Source: Lachnospiraceae bacterium (GTDB lineage Bacteria > Bacillota > Clostridia > Lachnospirales > Lachnospiraceae). From it: a stretch of 60,501 nt of DNA. Where the stretch lies: contig JALERL010000108.1 of NCBI GenBank assembly GCA_022764465.1, positions 1-60,501 of the forward strand, written 5' to 3'. Both the position numbers and the translations under genes were made by a program. The notes beneath the pieces are model-generated. The model saw only the letters and a program-made list of their open reading frames with translations, did not search any database and had not been told where the DNA came from. The first letter of the stretch is position 1, and every line of letters begins with the position of its first letter. This document shows positions 26,295-36,751 of this stretch, piece after piece.

Positions 26295-27029
26295 ATGAAA
26301 AAATTGCGTAACATGCTGCTTACATTTGAACTGTGTCTTTGTGCCTTCCTGTTTCTCGGGTATGCCCAGAAGAAGATACAAAATGCAGCGGAGACTGCGG
26401 TGTGCAGGTATCTGGGAGAAGAAGCAGAAGACGGGATAGCAGTCTCAGCAAAGAATGCAGTGAAGGATGATGGAGAAAAAAAGGTTGCACTGACCTTTGA
26501 TGATGGACCAAACGAATGCTATACCATGGAGTTACTCGAAGGTCTGAAGTCAAGAGAGGTCCGTGCAACCTTTTTCCTGATCGGAAAGAAAGCGAAGGAA
26601 TGTCCGGACATTGTAAAGGAGATCCAGAAGGAAGGACATCTGATCGGGAATCATTCCTATGATCATGTGAACTTAAGTGAGATGACGGAAGGAGCGGCAT
26701 GCGAGCAGATCAAAAAGACGAATCAGGTGATCGAAGAGATCACCGGTGAAGCACCACAGTACCTAAGGCCACCGTTTGGAAGCTATAAGAAGAATTTGGA
26801 TGCCGATATGAATATGGTAGAGGTTCTATGGGATGTGGATCCGAGAGACTGGTCCGTGAAGAATACCGGGATGGTTGTCAGCCGTGTGACCGGTCAGGTA
26901 GAGGATGGCGATATTATCCTGTTGCATGATGAATATGCGACGAGTGTGGCGGCAGCTTTTGAGATCATTGATATTTTAAAAAGCAAGGGCTATACATTTG
27001 TCACAGTGGATGAACTGATCTTTGAATAA
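26295..27029 (+). CDS. Polysaccharide deacetylase (CE4, NodB domain)
   Basis: 244 residues. A hydrophobic N-terminal anchor (about residues 8-22) leads to a NodB domain at about 60-240. Motif 1 TFDDGPN, motif 2 HSYDH, motif 3 RPPFGSYKKN, motif 4 DVDPRDW and motif 5 LLHDEY are all present, so it should be an active metal-dependent N-deacetylase outside the membrane. Likely substrates are peptidoglycan or spore-wall sugars. The ribosome site is weak. No terminator is clear after it. Confidence 0.92.
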   Translation: MKKLRNMLLTFELCLCAFLFLGYAQKKIQNAAETAVCRYLGEEAEDGIAVSAKNAVKDDGEKKVALTFDDGPNECYTMELLEGLKSREVRATFFLIGKKAKECPDIVKEIQKEGHLIGNHSYDHVNLSEMTEGAACEQIKKTNQVIEEITGEAPQYLRPPFGSYKKNLDADMNMVEVLWDVDPRDWSVKNTGMVVSRVTGQVEDGDIILLHDEYATSVAAAFEIIDILKSKGYTFVTVDELIFE

Positions 27030-27221
27030 TAAAAATGGTTTATTTTGGTACAAAATAAGAAGTTTGACTTGTCAAAATGAACTTTTTAGAGTATGGTTAT
27101 ATGTGAAAATGAATTTTGCGACTTTGAAAATGTCATAATCAGACAGAAAAATCAATAAAACTAGCAGTGATATATTCGAAAATGCAGGATTCGATAACAA
27201 ATAATTCAAAAAGGTGTTAAA

Positions 27222-28565
27222 ATGGATTTATTTGATTATATGAGGGAACAGAATCAGAAAAAGGAATCCCCTCTCGCTTCAAGACTGCGTCCGTCTACCT
27301 TAGACGAAGTGGTCGGGCAGCAGCACATCATTGGAAAGGACAAGCTGCTTTACCGTGCTATCCAGGCAGATAAGCTAAGCTCCATTATTTTCTATGGACC
27401 GCCCGGAACCGGTAAGACAACCCTTGCAAAGGTGATCGCCAATACGACCAGTGCAGAGTTTATGCAGATCAATGCGACCTCAGCCGGGAAAAAGGATATG
27501 GAAGAGGTTGTTGCTGCGGCGAAGAACAATCAGGGGATGTATGGGAAAAAGACGATCCTGTTCATTGATGAGATCCACCGCTTTAACAAGGGACAGCAGG
27601 ATTACCTGCTTCCGTATGTAGAGGATGGGACAATCATTTTGATCGGAGCGACAACGGAGAATCCGTATTTTGAAGTAAACGGAGCGTTGCTGTCACGTTC
27701 GGTGATCTTCGAGTTAAAGCCGCTTGCAAAAGAAGACATCAAAGTTTTGTTAAACCGGGCTGTTACAGACCATGAGAAGGGCTTGGGTGCTTACGATGCC
27801 GTGATCACACCGGAGGCTCTGGAATTTTTAGCCGATGTGGCAAATGGAGATGCAAGGGCGGCGCTGACGGCAATCGAGCTTGGAGTTCTTACAACGCCAA
27901 GAGGGGAAGACGGAAAGATCCACATTACCCTTGCGGTTGCAGAAGAATGTATCCAGAAACGTGTTGTAAAATATGATAAATCCGGGGATAATCATTATGA
28001 TACGATCTCTGCTTTTATCAAAAGCATGCGAGGTTCTGACCCGGACGCAGCCGTTTATTATCTGGCAAGAATGCTTTACGCAGGGGAAGATATCCGGTTT
28101 ATCGCACGAAGGATCATGATCTGTGCGTCAGAGGATGTCGGAAATGCAGATCCGAATGCCTTAACGGTTGCCGTATCGGCAGCGCAGGCAGTCGAACGGA
28201 TCGGTATGCCGGAGGCAAGGATCATCTTAGCACAGGCCGTTACTTATGTCGCAAGTGCGCCAAAGAGCAATGCCGCCTACGGAGCGGTAGACCGTGCGAT
28301 GGAAGTGGTAGCGCAGACGAGGACAGCACCGATCCCGGTTCATTTACAGGATGCGCATTATAAGTCAGCCGGGAAGTTAGGACATGGGGTAGGATATAAG
28401 TATGCACATTCCTATCCGCATCATTATGTAAAACAGCAGTATCTGCCGGATGGCTTAGAAGGAATGAAGTTCTATGAACCGACCGATAACGGATATGAAA
28501 AGAAAATCGGTGACTGGCTTGACTTTTTAAGAAGTCAGGAAGCTGATACTGACCCAATAGAATAG
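27222..28565 (+). CDS. rarA: Replication-associated recombination protein A (RarA/MgsA)
   Basis: 447-residue AAA+ clamp-loader-like ATPase acting at stalled replication forks. Walker A is GPPGTGKTT and Walker B LFIDEIHRFNKGQQD; the RarA signature LASRLRPSTLDEVVGQQHI is at the N-terminus, and the C-terminal tetramerisation part includes YPHHYVKQQYLPDGLEG. Its upstream gap of 192 bases holds an inverted TTTGAC/GTCAAA pair (27063-27076) but no clear promoter. The aminotransferase follows after 44 bases. Confidence 0.95.
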   Translation: MDLFDYMREQNQKKESPLASRLRPSTLDEVVGQQHIIGKDKLLYRAIQADKLSSIIFYGPPGTGKTTLAKVIANTTSAEFMQINATSAGKKDMEEVVAAAKNNQGMYGKKTILFIDEIHRFNKGQQDYLLPYVEDGTIILIGATTENPYFEVNGALLSRSVIFELKPLAKEDIKVLLNRAVTDHEKGLGAYDAVITPEALEFLADVANGDARAALTAIELGVLTTPRGEDGKIHITLAVAEECIQKRVVKYDKSGDNHYDTISAFIKSMRGSDPDAAVYYLARMLYAGEDIRFIARRIMICASEDVGNADPNALTVAVSAAQAVERIGMPEARIILAQAVTYVASAPKSNAAYGAVDRAMEVVAQTRTAPIPVHLQDAHYKSAGKLGHGVGYKYAHSYPHHYVKQQYLPDGLEGMKFYEPTDNGYEKKIGDWLDFLRSQEADTDPIE

Positions 28566-28609
28566 ACATTACATCAGACAAAGATAACAGGTACAGGAGG
28601 AAGTACAAA

Positions 28610-29896
28610 ATGCAGTCATATCAACAGATGTCAAAAGAGGAATTATGTAAGATCAAAGAGGGCTTAGAAAAAGAGTATGCAAAGTTTCAGGGGATGGGAC
28701 TTTCCCTGAACATGGCAAGAGGAAAGCCATCCGCAGAGCAGTTAGATCTTACCATGCCAATGCTTGATACGATCAACAGCAGCAGTGAGCTTGTTGCAGA
28801 GGATGGAACCGATTGCAGAAACTATGGTGGTGTCGATGGATTACCGGAAGCGAAAAAGCTGATCGCAGACATGGTAGGAAGCACACCGGAGCATGTGATC
28901 GTATATGGTAACTCCAGCTTAAACATTATGTATGATACCGTATCCCGTTCCTTTACCCATGGTGTCATGGGTAATACACCATGGTGCAAGCTAGACAAGG
29001 TGAAGTTCTTATGTCCGGTTCCGGGATATGATAGACACTTTGGTGTGACAGAGTATTTCGGTGTGGAGATGGTCAATGTACCGATGACAGCAGAAGGTCC
29101 TGACATGGATCTGGTAGAGAAGCTGGTAAGTGAAGATGAAAGCATCAAGGGAATCTGGTGTGTTCCGAAGTATTCGAATCCACAGGGTGTCGTATATTCG
29201 GATGAGACCGTACGTCGTTTCGCTGCCTTAAAGCCGGCTGCAAAAGACTTCCGTATCTACTGGGATAATGCATATGCCGTACATCATCTGTTTGAGGACG
29301 ATCAGGCTGAGATCCTCGATATTATTACAGAGTGTGAAAAAGCAGGCAACCCGGATATGGTCTATGAGTTCTGTTCTACTTCAAAGATCAGCTTCCCGGG
29401 TTCCGGTGTGGCAGCAGTAGTGACCTCCGAAGCAAATGTAGCGGATATTAAGAAGCAGATGACAAATCAGACGATCGGACATGACAAGATCAACCAGCTC
29501 CGCCATGTACGTTACTTCAAGAATAAGGATGGCATCATGCAGCAGATGATGAAGCAGGCTGCGATCATCCGTCCGAAGTTCGAACTGATGTTAAAGAAGT
29601 TTGATGAAGAGTTAAAGGGATTAGAGATCGGTACATGGATCGAGCCAAAGGGTGGATACTTTATCGGCTTTGATGCCTTAGAGGGCTGCGCTAAGGCGAT
29701 CGTGGCAAAATGTGGGGAAGCCGGTGTTGCAATGACACCTGCCGGAGCACCATTCCCATATCACAATGACCCGAAGGATTCTGTGATCCGTATTGCACCA
29801 ACCTTCCCGACATTAGACGAATTAGAGACTGCAACAGAGATCTTCATTCTCTGTGTGAAGTTAGTAAGTATCGATAAGATCTTAGAGAACAAATAA
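28610..29896 (+). CDS. Aspartate aminotransferase-like PLP enzyme (PF12897 type)
   Basis: 428-residue fold-type I aminotransferase of the subgroup once called MocR-like and since linked to aspartate transamination. The PLP lysine is in EFCSTSKISFPGSGVAAV near residue 258; the family opening LSLNMARGKPSAEQLDL is intact, and the YGNSSLNIMYD and DNAYAVHH segments hold PLP contacts. Normal length. Ribosome site AGGAGGA precedes the ATG. Only 15 bases separate its stop from that of the convergent AraC gene; no hairpin fits between them. Confidence 0.88.
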   Translation: MQSYQQMSKEELCKIKEGLEKEYAKFQGMGLSLNMARGKPSAEQLDLTMPMLDTINSSSELVAEDGTDCRNYGGVDGLPEAKKLIADMVGSTPEHVIVYGNSSLNIMYDTVSRSFTHGVMGNTPWCKLDKVKFLCPVPGYDRHFGVTEYFGVEMVNVPMTAEGPDMDLVEKLVSEDESIKGIWCVPKYSNPQGVVYSDETVRRFAALKPAAKDFRIYWDNAYAVHHLFEDDQAEILDIITECEKAGNPDMVYEFCSTSKISFPGSGVAAVVTSEANVADIKKQMTNQTIGHDKINQLRHVRYFKNKDGIMQQMMKQAAIIRPKFELMLKKFDEELKGLEIGTWIEPKGGYFIGFDALEGCAKAIVAKCGEAGVAMTPAGAPFPYHNDPKDSVIRIAPTFPTLDELETATEIFILCVKLVSIDKILENK

Positions 29897-29911
29897 GTAA
29901 AATAAAACTAT

Positions 29912-30793
29912 CTATTTTTCGCTGCTATTCCGATATTCTCGCGGAGTGGCGGCGAATCTTTTTTTAAAGAGCCGGTTGAAGTACGAGAGGTTGTCGAAAC
30001 CGACCTCGGCAGCAATATCAAGGATCGAGGATTCCGAGGAGATCAGAAGTCTCGATGCCATTGTCAGCCGGTATTCATTCAGATAGTCGATAAACGTCGT
30101 TCCCATCGTATTTTTAAAAAACTTCATAAAGTGTGATTGGCTGAGTCCGAGCTCGCGTGCCATATCTTCGATCGTGATCTTTTCGGCATAATTGTTTTCG
30201 ATGTATTTGATGATCTGCTTCATCTTTTCCAGGGATTTATTGCTCTTGTGCATCGTTCCCTTTTTACAGCACTTCGAAAAGAGAGTGTAGAACATCAGAA
30301 AAAGCTGTCCCTTGATCACAAGCTGATAGGCAGGAGGACAGGTCTTACAGATCTCATCTGCGCCGTCGATGCAGGATGCAATCTCGGTATAGTAGGGCAT
30401 GCCGGGCGCAAACAGGGTCGGGATATGGAGCGTGCCGTCTAGCAGCGGAAGAAAGTAGCTGCTGTTACAGGCGTCTGTCTTTTTTGCGATCAGCATCTCC
30501 GGCTTAAAGATAATGTTCTCGTATTCCATGGAATCATTTTCATACTGGTCGATCGAGTGGAGCTGTCCCGGAAGGATAAAAAGAATGCTGCCGCCGGAGA
30601 CCGGATACTGTTTCAGATCGACTGTGATCATGCCGCGTCCCTTTTTGATATAGATGATCTCCATTTCGTCGTGCCAGTGGGCAGGCACGCAGGTGAAGTC
30701 GAGCGGGATCGAACACAGATAGGTGGTGTAAGGAAATTCCTCCGAACCGTGGTCTTTTTTCTCCTGATAGTTTTCGTATTCTAATATATTCAT
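29912..30793 (-). CDS. AraC-family regulator with N-terminal cupin
   Basis: 293 residues. The N-terminal half is a cupin-like sugar-binding barrel (PAHWHDEMEIIYIKKGRG near residue 40); the C-terminal half has two AraC-type helix-turn-helix motifs (IEDMARELGLSQSHFMKFFK and ILDIAAEVGFDNLSYFNRLFKK). It is divergent from glgP, and the shared 229-base interval contains an inverted repeat that could be its operator. A role in glycogen or maltodextrin use is possible but inferred from position only. Confidence 0.92.
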   Translation of the reverse strand: MNILEYENYQEKKDHGSEEFPYTTYLCSIPLDFTCVPAHWHDEMEIIYIKKGRGMITVDLKQYPVSGGSILFILPGQLHSIDQYENDSMEYENIIFKPEMLIAKKTDACNSSYFLPLLDGTLHIPTLFAPGMPYYTEIASCIDGADEICKTCPPAYQLVIKGQLFLMFYTLFSKCCKKGTMHKSNKSLEKMKQIIKYIENNYAEKITIEDMARELGLSQSHFMKFFKNTMGTTFIDYLNEYRLTMASRLLISSESSILDIAAEVGFDNLSYFNRLFKKRFAATPREYRNSSEK

Positions 30794-30886
30794 AAAAACA
30801 CTCCCTTAAAATTAGTAAAAATGTCTAGAAAAAGCCTGAATTAATCGGCTCTTGGTATAATTGTACAAGTTTGGATAAGTCAATTT

Positions 30887-30912
30887 ATTCAATATTGCCA
30901 AAAACATTGAAT
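30887..30912. promoter_or_regulatory. Inverted repeat in the AraC-glgP intergenic region
   Basis: ATTCAAT and ATTGAAT, separated by 12 AT-rich bases, form a perfect 7 bp inverted repeat in the divergent promoter region. A TATAAT box lies just upstream at 30856-30861. Candidate operator only. Confidence 0.4.
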
Positions 30913-31022
30913 GATAGTATTGTACCACTTTTTGCTGTTATATTACAAGAAAAAGGGGAAAAAATGTTAGATAATGCATTCATAAACAAAAAACCACATA
31001 ACATTTTCTATGGAGGTCAAAT

Positions 31023-33278
31023 ATGAATTTACAGGAAATCGTAACAAAAAAATATAACAAAGAGATTTCACAGTGTTCCAACGAAGAATTATACTTCGCT
31101 TTACTCGAGATGGTAAAGGGAATGGCAGAGAAGAAGGAAAGCAATGAAGGAAAGAAGAAATTATATTACATCTCTGCAGAGTTCTTAATTGGTAAACTGT
31201 TATCCAATAACCTGATCAACTTAGGTGTATATGATGAAGTCAGAGAATTACTTGCAGCAAACGGAAAAGACATCTGTGCAGTAGAAGAAGTTGAGCCGGA
31301 ACCATCTCTTGGTAATGGCGGACTCGGAAGACTTGCAGCATGTTTCCTGGATTCTATCGCAACCTTAGGATTAAACGGAGACGGTGTTGGATTAAATTAC
31401 CACTACGGATTATTCAAACAGGTATTTGAGAACAACTTACAGAAAGAGACAAAGAATCCTTGGATCGAAGATCAGAGCTGGCTTACAAAGACAGATAAGA
31501 CTTATGACATCCAGTTTGGTGGATTCACACTGAAGTCAAGATTATATGATATCGATGTTACCGGTTATGAAAACAGAACAAATAAGCTTCACTTATTTGA
31601 TGTAGAAACTGTTGATGAGAGCATTGTTGGTGACGGAATCAACTTTGATAAGACGGATATCGCAAAGAACCTGACATTGTTCTTATATCCGGATGATTCC
31701 GATGATGCAGGACGTATCCTTCGTGTATACCAGCAGTACTTCATGGTAAGCAACGGCGCAAGACTGATCCTTGACGAAGCAGTAGAGAGAGGATGTAACT
31801 TACATGATCTTGCAGATTATGCAACGATCCAGATCAACGATACACATCCATCTATGGTAATCCCTGAGATGATCCGTCTGTTAATGGAGCGTGGAATCGG
31901 AATCGATGAAGCAATCGAGATCGTAACAAATACATGTGCTTATACAAACCACACAATCCTTGCAGAAGCACTGGAGAAATGGCCGATCTCTTACCTTGAG
32001 AAGGCAGTTCCACAGCTGATGCCGATTATCTATGAATTAAACAATCGTGTTATGAAGAAATACGATGACAAGTCTGTATACATCATTGACGATGAGAGAC
32101 GTGTACATATGGCTCATATGGATATCCACTATGGCTACAGCGTAAACGGTGTTGCATACCTTCATACAGAGATTTTAAAGGATTCTGAGTTAAATAACTT
32201 CTACAAGATCTATCCTGAGAAGTTCAACAACAAGACAAACGGTATCACATTCCGCCGCTGGTTATTACACTGCAACAAGAACCTGACATCCCTGTTAGAG
32301 GAGCTGATCGGATCAGGATTCAAGAAGGATGCAATGGAATTAGAGAAGCTTGCAAAATATGCAGATGATGATGCAGTATTAGAGAAGCTCTTAGCAGTAA
32401 AGGATGCAAAGAAGGTTGAGTTAAAGAACTACTTAAAGGCTACACAGAACATCGACATCGATGAGAATTCTGTATACGATATCCAGATCAAGAGATTACA
32501 TGAGTACAAGAGACAGCAGATGAACGCTCTGTACGTAATTAACAAATATTTCGAGATCAAAGCCGGCAAGAAGCCTGCAAGACCGATCACAGCTATTTTC
32601 GGTGCAAAGGCAGCTCCTGCATACGTGATCGCAAAGGATATCATCCATCTGATCCTCTGCTTACAGCAGTTAATCGACAATGATCCGGAAGTAAGCCCAT
32701 ACTTAAAGGTTGTTATGGTAGAGAACTACAATGTAACCTTAGCTGAGAAGTTAATTCCTGCAGCAGATATCCATGAGCAGATTTCCTTAGCTTCTAAGGA
32801 AGCATCCGGAACATCAAACATGAAGTTCATGTTAAACGGAGCAGTTGCAATCGGAACAGAAGATGGTGCAAACGTAGAGATGCATGATCTTGTAGGTGAC
32901 GACAACATCTATATCTTCGGTGAGTCTTCGGATCAGGTCATCGAGCACTACGCAAAGGCTGACTATGTATCTAAGAAGTACTATGAAGAAGATGCAGACA
33001 TTAAGAAAGCCGTTGACTTTATCGTAAGTGATGAACTTATGGCAATCGGTAACAGAGAGAACCTTGAGAGACTGTACAATGAGCTGATCAACAAAGACTG
33101 GTTCATGACACTGCTTGACTGGGAGACGTACCGTGCAAAGAAGGATGAGATGTTAGCAGACTACGAAGACAGAAAAGCTTGGGCTAAGAAGATGATCATC
33201 AACATCAGCAAAGCTGGATTCTTCTCATCTGACAGAACGATCGATCAGTACAACAAAGAGATCTGGAAGCTGAATTAA
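31023..33278 (+). CDS. glgP: Glycogen/maltodextrin phosphorylase
   Basis: 751-residue GT35 enzyme releasing glucose 1-phosphate from alpha-1,4-glucans. The PLP-binding region [20 protein letters not shown] is intact near residue 600, and the catalytic core [19 protein letters not shown] near residue 95 matches the family. It is shorter than the ~800-840 residues of typical glycogen phosphorylases, as in many Firmicutes. The ribosome site is ATGGAGG. It is transcribed alone, divergent from the AraC gene, and ends before a strong terminator. Confidence 0.95.
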   Translation: MNLQEIVTKKYNKEISQCSNEELYFALLEMVKGMAEKKESNEGKKKLYYISAEFLIGKLLSNNLINLGVYDEVRELLAANGKDICAVEEVEPEPSLGNGGLGRLAACFLDSIATLGLNGDGVGLNYHYGLFKQVFENNLQKETKNPWIEDQSWLTKTDKTYDIQFGGFTLKSRLYDIDVTGYENRTNKLHLFDVETVDESIVGDGINFDKTDIAKNLTLFLYPDDSDDAGRILRVYQQYFMVSNGARLILDEAVERGCNLHDLADYATIQINDTHPSMVIPEMIRLLMERGIGIDEAIEIVTNTCAYTNHTILAEALEKWPISYLEKAVPQLMPIIYELNNRVMKKYDDKSVYIIDDERRVHMAHMDIHYGYSVNGVAYLHTEILKDSELNNFYKIYPEKFNNKTNGITFRRWLLHCNKNLTSLLEELIGSGFKKDAMELEKLAKYADDDAVLEKLLAVKDAKKVELKNYLKATQNIDIDENSVYDIQIKRLHEYKRQQMNALYVINKYFEIKAGKKPARPITAIFGAKAAPAYVIAKDIIHLILCLQQLIDNDPEVSPYLKVVMVENYNVTLAEKLIPAADIHEQISLASKEASGTSNMKFMLNGAVAIGTEDGANVEMHDLVGDDNIYIFGESSDQVIEHYAKADYVSKKYYEEDADIKKAVDFIVSDELMAIGNRENLERLYNELINKDWFMTLLDWETYRAKKDEMLADYEDRKAWAKKMIINISKAGFFSSDRTIDQYNKEIWKLN

Positions 33279-33335
33279 TCGTAAATTAGACAATCAGTTT
33301 TTATTCGAAATAAAATATTCTCCAACTATTATAGC

Positions 33336-33368
33336 AAAAAGGAACAGACTGCGAGCTGTTCCTTTTTG
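33336..33368 (+). terminator. Terminator of glgP
   Basis: AAAAAGGAACAG pairs with CTGTTCCTTTTT around an 8-base loop. Confidence 0.92.
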
Positions 33369-33412
33369 TTGTGTAAAAGCAAAATGTTTTTGCATAAAAA
33401 TGTGAAATTTAC

Positions 33413-33441
33413 TTGGAAAAAGTACGCTTTGTATGTAAAAT
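33413..33441 (+). promoter_or_regulatory. Sigma-A promoter of the TPR lipoprotein
   Basis: TTGGAA, 17 bases, TAAAAT, about 45 bases before the start codon. Confidence 0.65.
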
Positions 33442-33487
33442 AGAGAATGGCATATAATAAAAGGCACGTATAGAAATGAGGATTGGA

Positions 33488-34459
33488 ATGAATACAACAA
33501 AGAATGCAAAAAGACTGCTTGGTATCCTTCTGGCATCGTCCCTTTGTCTGACCGGATGTGGGAACAGCAAGGAGAAAATGGAGAATCAGGAGGCGTACCG
33601 GCAGATTGGAATAAACTGTATGAATGAGGGAGACTATGAGGGCGCAGTTGATGCTTTTCAGAGTGCGCTGGATCAGTCGCTCGCTAAGATCACAGACCTT
33701 GAGATCGATATCTGCTACTATAAGGCACAGGCACAGTATCTGGCAGGAAAGACAAAGGATGCGATCGCAACCTATTCGGCACTGTTAGATTACGATAAGA
33801 AGAATGCAGATGTGTACTATCTGCGTGGCTGTCTGTATCAGGCAGAGGGAAAGACAAAGGAGGCGAAGGCTGATTTCGCATCATCCATCGAAAATGATGG
33901 GAAAAATTATGAGCGGTATGTCCATGTGATTGAACAGTTAGAAAAACTGGGCGATACCAAGCAGGCGGACATCTACTTAAAGCAGGCGTTCGAACTCTCC
34001 GGCAAGTCCGCAGAGGATGCGATGTGGCGTGGAAGGCTATATCTGTTATCGGAAGATTATGACAACGCGAAAAAGGAGTTGGAGTCTGCGGTGAAGGAGA
34101 AAAACAGCGATGCCATTCTCTATCTTGGCATGGTATATGAGAAGCAGGGAGACGAAGATAAGGCACAGGCACAGTATGAAGCATATGTAAAAGAGCATGA
34201 GGATGATGCCGATGCTTTGGAAAAGCTGGCCGATCTTGCCTTAGAGCAGAAGGATTACAGCAAGGCAGCATCTTATCTTGAACTGGCACTTAAGACGAAG
34301 AAGCCGGCCAATGAACAGTCCCTGCGCAGAAAGCTGATCCAGGCGTATGAATATGCGGGAGATTTTGCATCTGCAAAGGAGCAGATGGAAAGCTACGTGG
34401 CAGATTATCCGAAGGATGAAGATGCTGCTGCAGAGTATCAGTTTTTACAGACCAGATAA
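33488..34459 (+). CDS. TPR-repeat lipoprotein
   Basis: 323 residues. A lipoprotein signal ends LCLTGC (Cys 24). The rest is built of tetratricopeptide repeats, about seven, with the usual pattern (for example CMNEGDYEGAVDAFQSALDQ and YYLRGCLYQAEGKTKEAKAD), giving a protein-binding solenoid on the outer membrane face. ATG 33488 is favoured over ATG 33476 because of the GAGGATTGGA site. HAD phosphatase and hflX follow in the same direction. The partner is unknown. Confidence 0.9.
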   Translation: MNTTKNAKRLLGILLASSLCLTGCGNSKEKMENQEAYRQIGINCMNEGDYEGAVDAFQSALDQSLAKITDLEIDICYYKAQAQYLAGKTKDAIATYSALLDYDKKNADVYYLRGCLYQAEGKTKEAKADFASSIENDGKNYERYVHVIEQLEKLGDTKQADIYLKQAFELSGKSAEDAMWRGRLYLLSEDYDNAKKELESAVKEKNSDAILYLGMVYEKQGDEDKAQAQYEAYVKEHEDDADALEKLADLALEQKDYSKAASYLELALKTKKPANEQSLRRKLIQAYEYAGDFASAKEQMESYVADYPKDEDAAAEYQFLQTR

Positions 34460-34480
34460 CAGAAGTGAGGATTTTCGGAA

Positions 34481-35299
34481 ATGAAACAGGAATATAACAT
34501 GATCGTATTAGATCTTGATGGAACACTGACGAATTCAAAAAAGGAGATTACGCCCAAAACAAAGGAGATCCTGATAAAGGCACAGCAGGCAGGTAAGATC
34601 GTCGTACTTGCCTCCGGACGTCCGACACCGGGAATCGTAAAACTGGCAGATGAATTAGAACTGCAAACATATGGCGGTTACATTCTCGCCTTTAACGGTG
34701 GACGGATCATCAATGCAAAGACAGAGGAAGTGATCTATAATGCAACGATTCCGGTAGAACTCGTGCCGGCAATCTATCAGGCAGCCTGTGAGCATGGAGT
34801 CGGTATCCTTACCTACAACGGACAGGAGATCATCTTAGGAAACGGTGTCGATGAATACAACCGGTTAGAAGCAAGGATCAATCAGATCCCGGCAAGGGAA
34901 GTAGACGATTTTGTCGGCTTTGTGGATTATCCGGTGAATAAGTTCTTACTGACCGGAGAGCCGGAGAAGATTCTTGAGACGCAGACGGTCATGCGGGAAA
35001 AGTTCGGCGGGGAACTGAATATCTTCCGTTCCGAGCCGTTTTTCTTAGAGATGATGCCGCAGTCGATTGATAAGGCGTATTCGTTAGGCAGGCTGTTAGA
35101 GCACCTGCATATGGACCGCACACAGATGATCTGCTGTGGAGATGGCTTTAATGATAAGTCTATGATCGAATTCGCCGGACTTGGTGTTGCCATGGAAAAT
35201 GCACAACCGGAGGTGCGTGAGGTCGCAGATTATGTAACACGGTCAAACGATGAAGATGGAATAGTACCTGTTGTTGAGAAGTTTATGCTTGGTGCATAG
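34481..35299 (+). CDS. Cof-type HAD-family phosphatase
   Basis: 272-residue cytosolic HAD hydrolase of the Cof/YidA group (type IIB cap). The nucleophile motif is LDLDGTLTNSKKE near residue 8; the second motif includes LASGRPTPG, and the acidic motif is CCGDGFNDKSMIEFAGLGVAM. Likely substrates are sugar phosphates or phosphorylated metabolites. The gene lies 21 bases after the TPR lipoprotein. Confidence 0.93.
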   Translation: MKQEYNMIVLDLDGTLTNSKKEITPKTKEILIKAQQAGKIVVLASGRPTPGIVKLADELELQTYGGYILAFNGGRIINAKTEEVIYNATIPVELVPAIYQAACEHGVGILTYNGQEIILGNGVDEYNRLEARINQIPAREVDDFVGFVDYPVNKFLLTGEPEKILETQTVMREKFGGELNIFRSEPFFLEMMPQSIDKAYSLGRLLEHLHMDRTQMICCGDGFNDKSMIEFAGLGVAMENAQPEVREVADYVTRSNDEDGIVPVVEKFMLGA

Positions 35300-35353
35300 C
35301 GGATAGACGAGGACAGAGATCTGTCCGGCACAAGCTTACAAGAGGAAAGTAAA

Positions 35354-36607
35354 ATGGGACAGCTATATGAGAATAAAGAAGTCGAGGAACGTGTGATCTT
35401 AGTCGGTGTCAGTGAACACGATGGGGATGATGCACTTGACTCACTGCGGGAACTGGAAGATCTGGTGGCGACTGCGGGAGCAGCAACGGTTGGAATGGTG
35501 ATCCAGAACCGGATGAGCATCCATCCGGGCACATATGTCGGAACCGGTAAGGTAGAAGAGATAAGAGAACTGTTAATTGCTGAGGATGCAACTGGGATCG
35601 TCTGTGATGATGAGCTTTCACCGGCACAGATGAAGAACTTAGAGGATCTGCTGTATACGAAGGTCATGGATCGGACACTGATCATTCTTGATATTTTTGC
35701 AGCGCGTGCATCGACAAGTGAAGGAAAGATACAGGTTGAGCTTGCACAGTTAAAGTATCGTATGACAAGACTGACCGGATTTGGACGTTCTATGTCAAGG
35801 CTTGGCGGTGGAATCGGAACAAGAGGACCGGGTGAGAAAAAGTTAGAGGTAGACAGACGTCTGATCGCAAGCCGGGTGGCACAGCTGAACCGGGAGTTAA
35901 AGGAAGTGCAGAAACACCGGGAACTGACCAGAAGCAGACGAAAGAGCAATCATATGATGGTAGCGGCGATCGTAGGTTATACGAATGCCGGAAAGTCAAC
36001 CTTGTTAAATCATCTGACAAATGCTGCTGTTTTAGAAGAGGATAAGCTGTTTGCAACACTTGATCCGACCACAAGGATCTTAGAACTTGCCGGTCATCAG
36101 AAACTGCTTTTGACCGATACGGTAGGATTTATCCGCAAGCTTCCGCATCATCTGATCGAAGCTTTTAAGAGTACCTTAGAAGAGGCAAAGTATGCAGATC
36201 TGATCATCCATGTAGTGGATGCTTCGAATCCGCAGGCAGACAAGCAGATGCAGATCGTCTATGAGACGCTGCAGAATCTTGGGGTGACCGGTAAGAAGAT
36301 CATCACACTTTTTAACAAACAGGATCAGGTGGCGGCAGATGAGATCCTGCGCGACGGAAGGGCAGATGTAACCCTTAAGATCTCCGCAGCAAAGGATCAG
36401 GGCTTAGCGGAAGTGAAGAATCTTCTGGTGGATATTTTGCGGGAAAGCCGACAGTATGTGGAGACAGTTTTACCATATAACCGGTTAGGGCTGCTCGAAG
36501 AGATGCACCGCCTGGGTGAGATGGTTTCCGAGGAGTATACGGCAGACGGCATTGCGATCAAGGCATATCTTCCGGCAGATATTCTGGGAAAAATGGAAAA
36601 AGAATAA
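35354..36607 (+). CDS. hflX: Ribosome-associated GTPase HflX
   Basis: 417 residues. An N-terminal HflX domain (about 1-190, including FGRSMSRLGGGIGTRGPGEK) precedes a GTPase domain with G1 GYTNAGKST, G3 DTVGF and G4 NKQD. HflX splits stalled ribosomes. A C-terminal domain completes the protein. Ribosome site AGAGGAA precedes the ATG. A small hairpin with weak T-run follows the stop. Confidence 0.95.
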   Translation: MGQLYENKEVEERVILVGVSEHDGDDALDSLRELEDLVATAGAATVGMVIQNRMSIHPGTYVGTGKVEEIRELLIAEDATGIVCDDELSPAQMKNLEDLLYTKVMDRTLIILDIFAARASTSEGKIQVELAQLKYRMTRLTGFGRSMSRLGGGIGTRGPGEKKLEVDRRLIASRVAQLNRELKEVQKHRELTRSRRKSNHMMVAAIVGYTNAGKSTLLNHLTNAAVLEEDKLFATLDPTTRILELAGHQKLLLTDTVGFIRKLPHHLIEAFKSTLEEAKYADLIIHVVDASNPQADKQMQIVYETLQNLGVTGKKIITLFNKQDQVAADEILRDGRADVTLKISAAKDQGLAEVKNLLVDILRESRQYVETVLPYNRLGLLEEMHRLGEMVSEEYTADGIAIKAYLPADILGKMEKE

Positions 36608-36623
36608 GAACCAAAGCAGGTAA

Positions 36624-36650
36624 AAACATGCTTGTTGCGGCATGTTTCTT
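36624..36650 (+). terminator. Weak terminator-like hairpin after hflX
   Basis: AAACATGC pairs with GCATGTTT across TTGTTGCG. Its 3' arm overlaps the next promoter, so termination may be partial. Confidence 0.55.
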
Positions 36651-36663
36651 TGTATGGTAAAAT
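36635..36663 (+). promoter_or_regulatory. Extended -10 promoter of the pyr operon
   Basis: TTGCGG, 17 bases, TAAAAT preceded by TGG. No PyrR-binding anti-antiterminator is recognised in the 90-base leader. Confidence 0.5.
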
Positions 36664-36751
36664 AAGGAACGTAAGGAATGCGTAATTATGATATATGTAA
36701 TATATGGTCGACAGATCATACAGGTAGATAATAAAAATAGAAAGGAACGCT

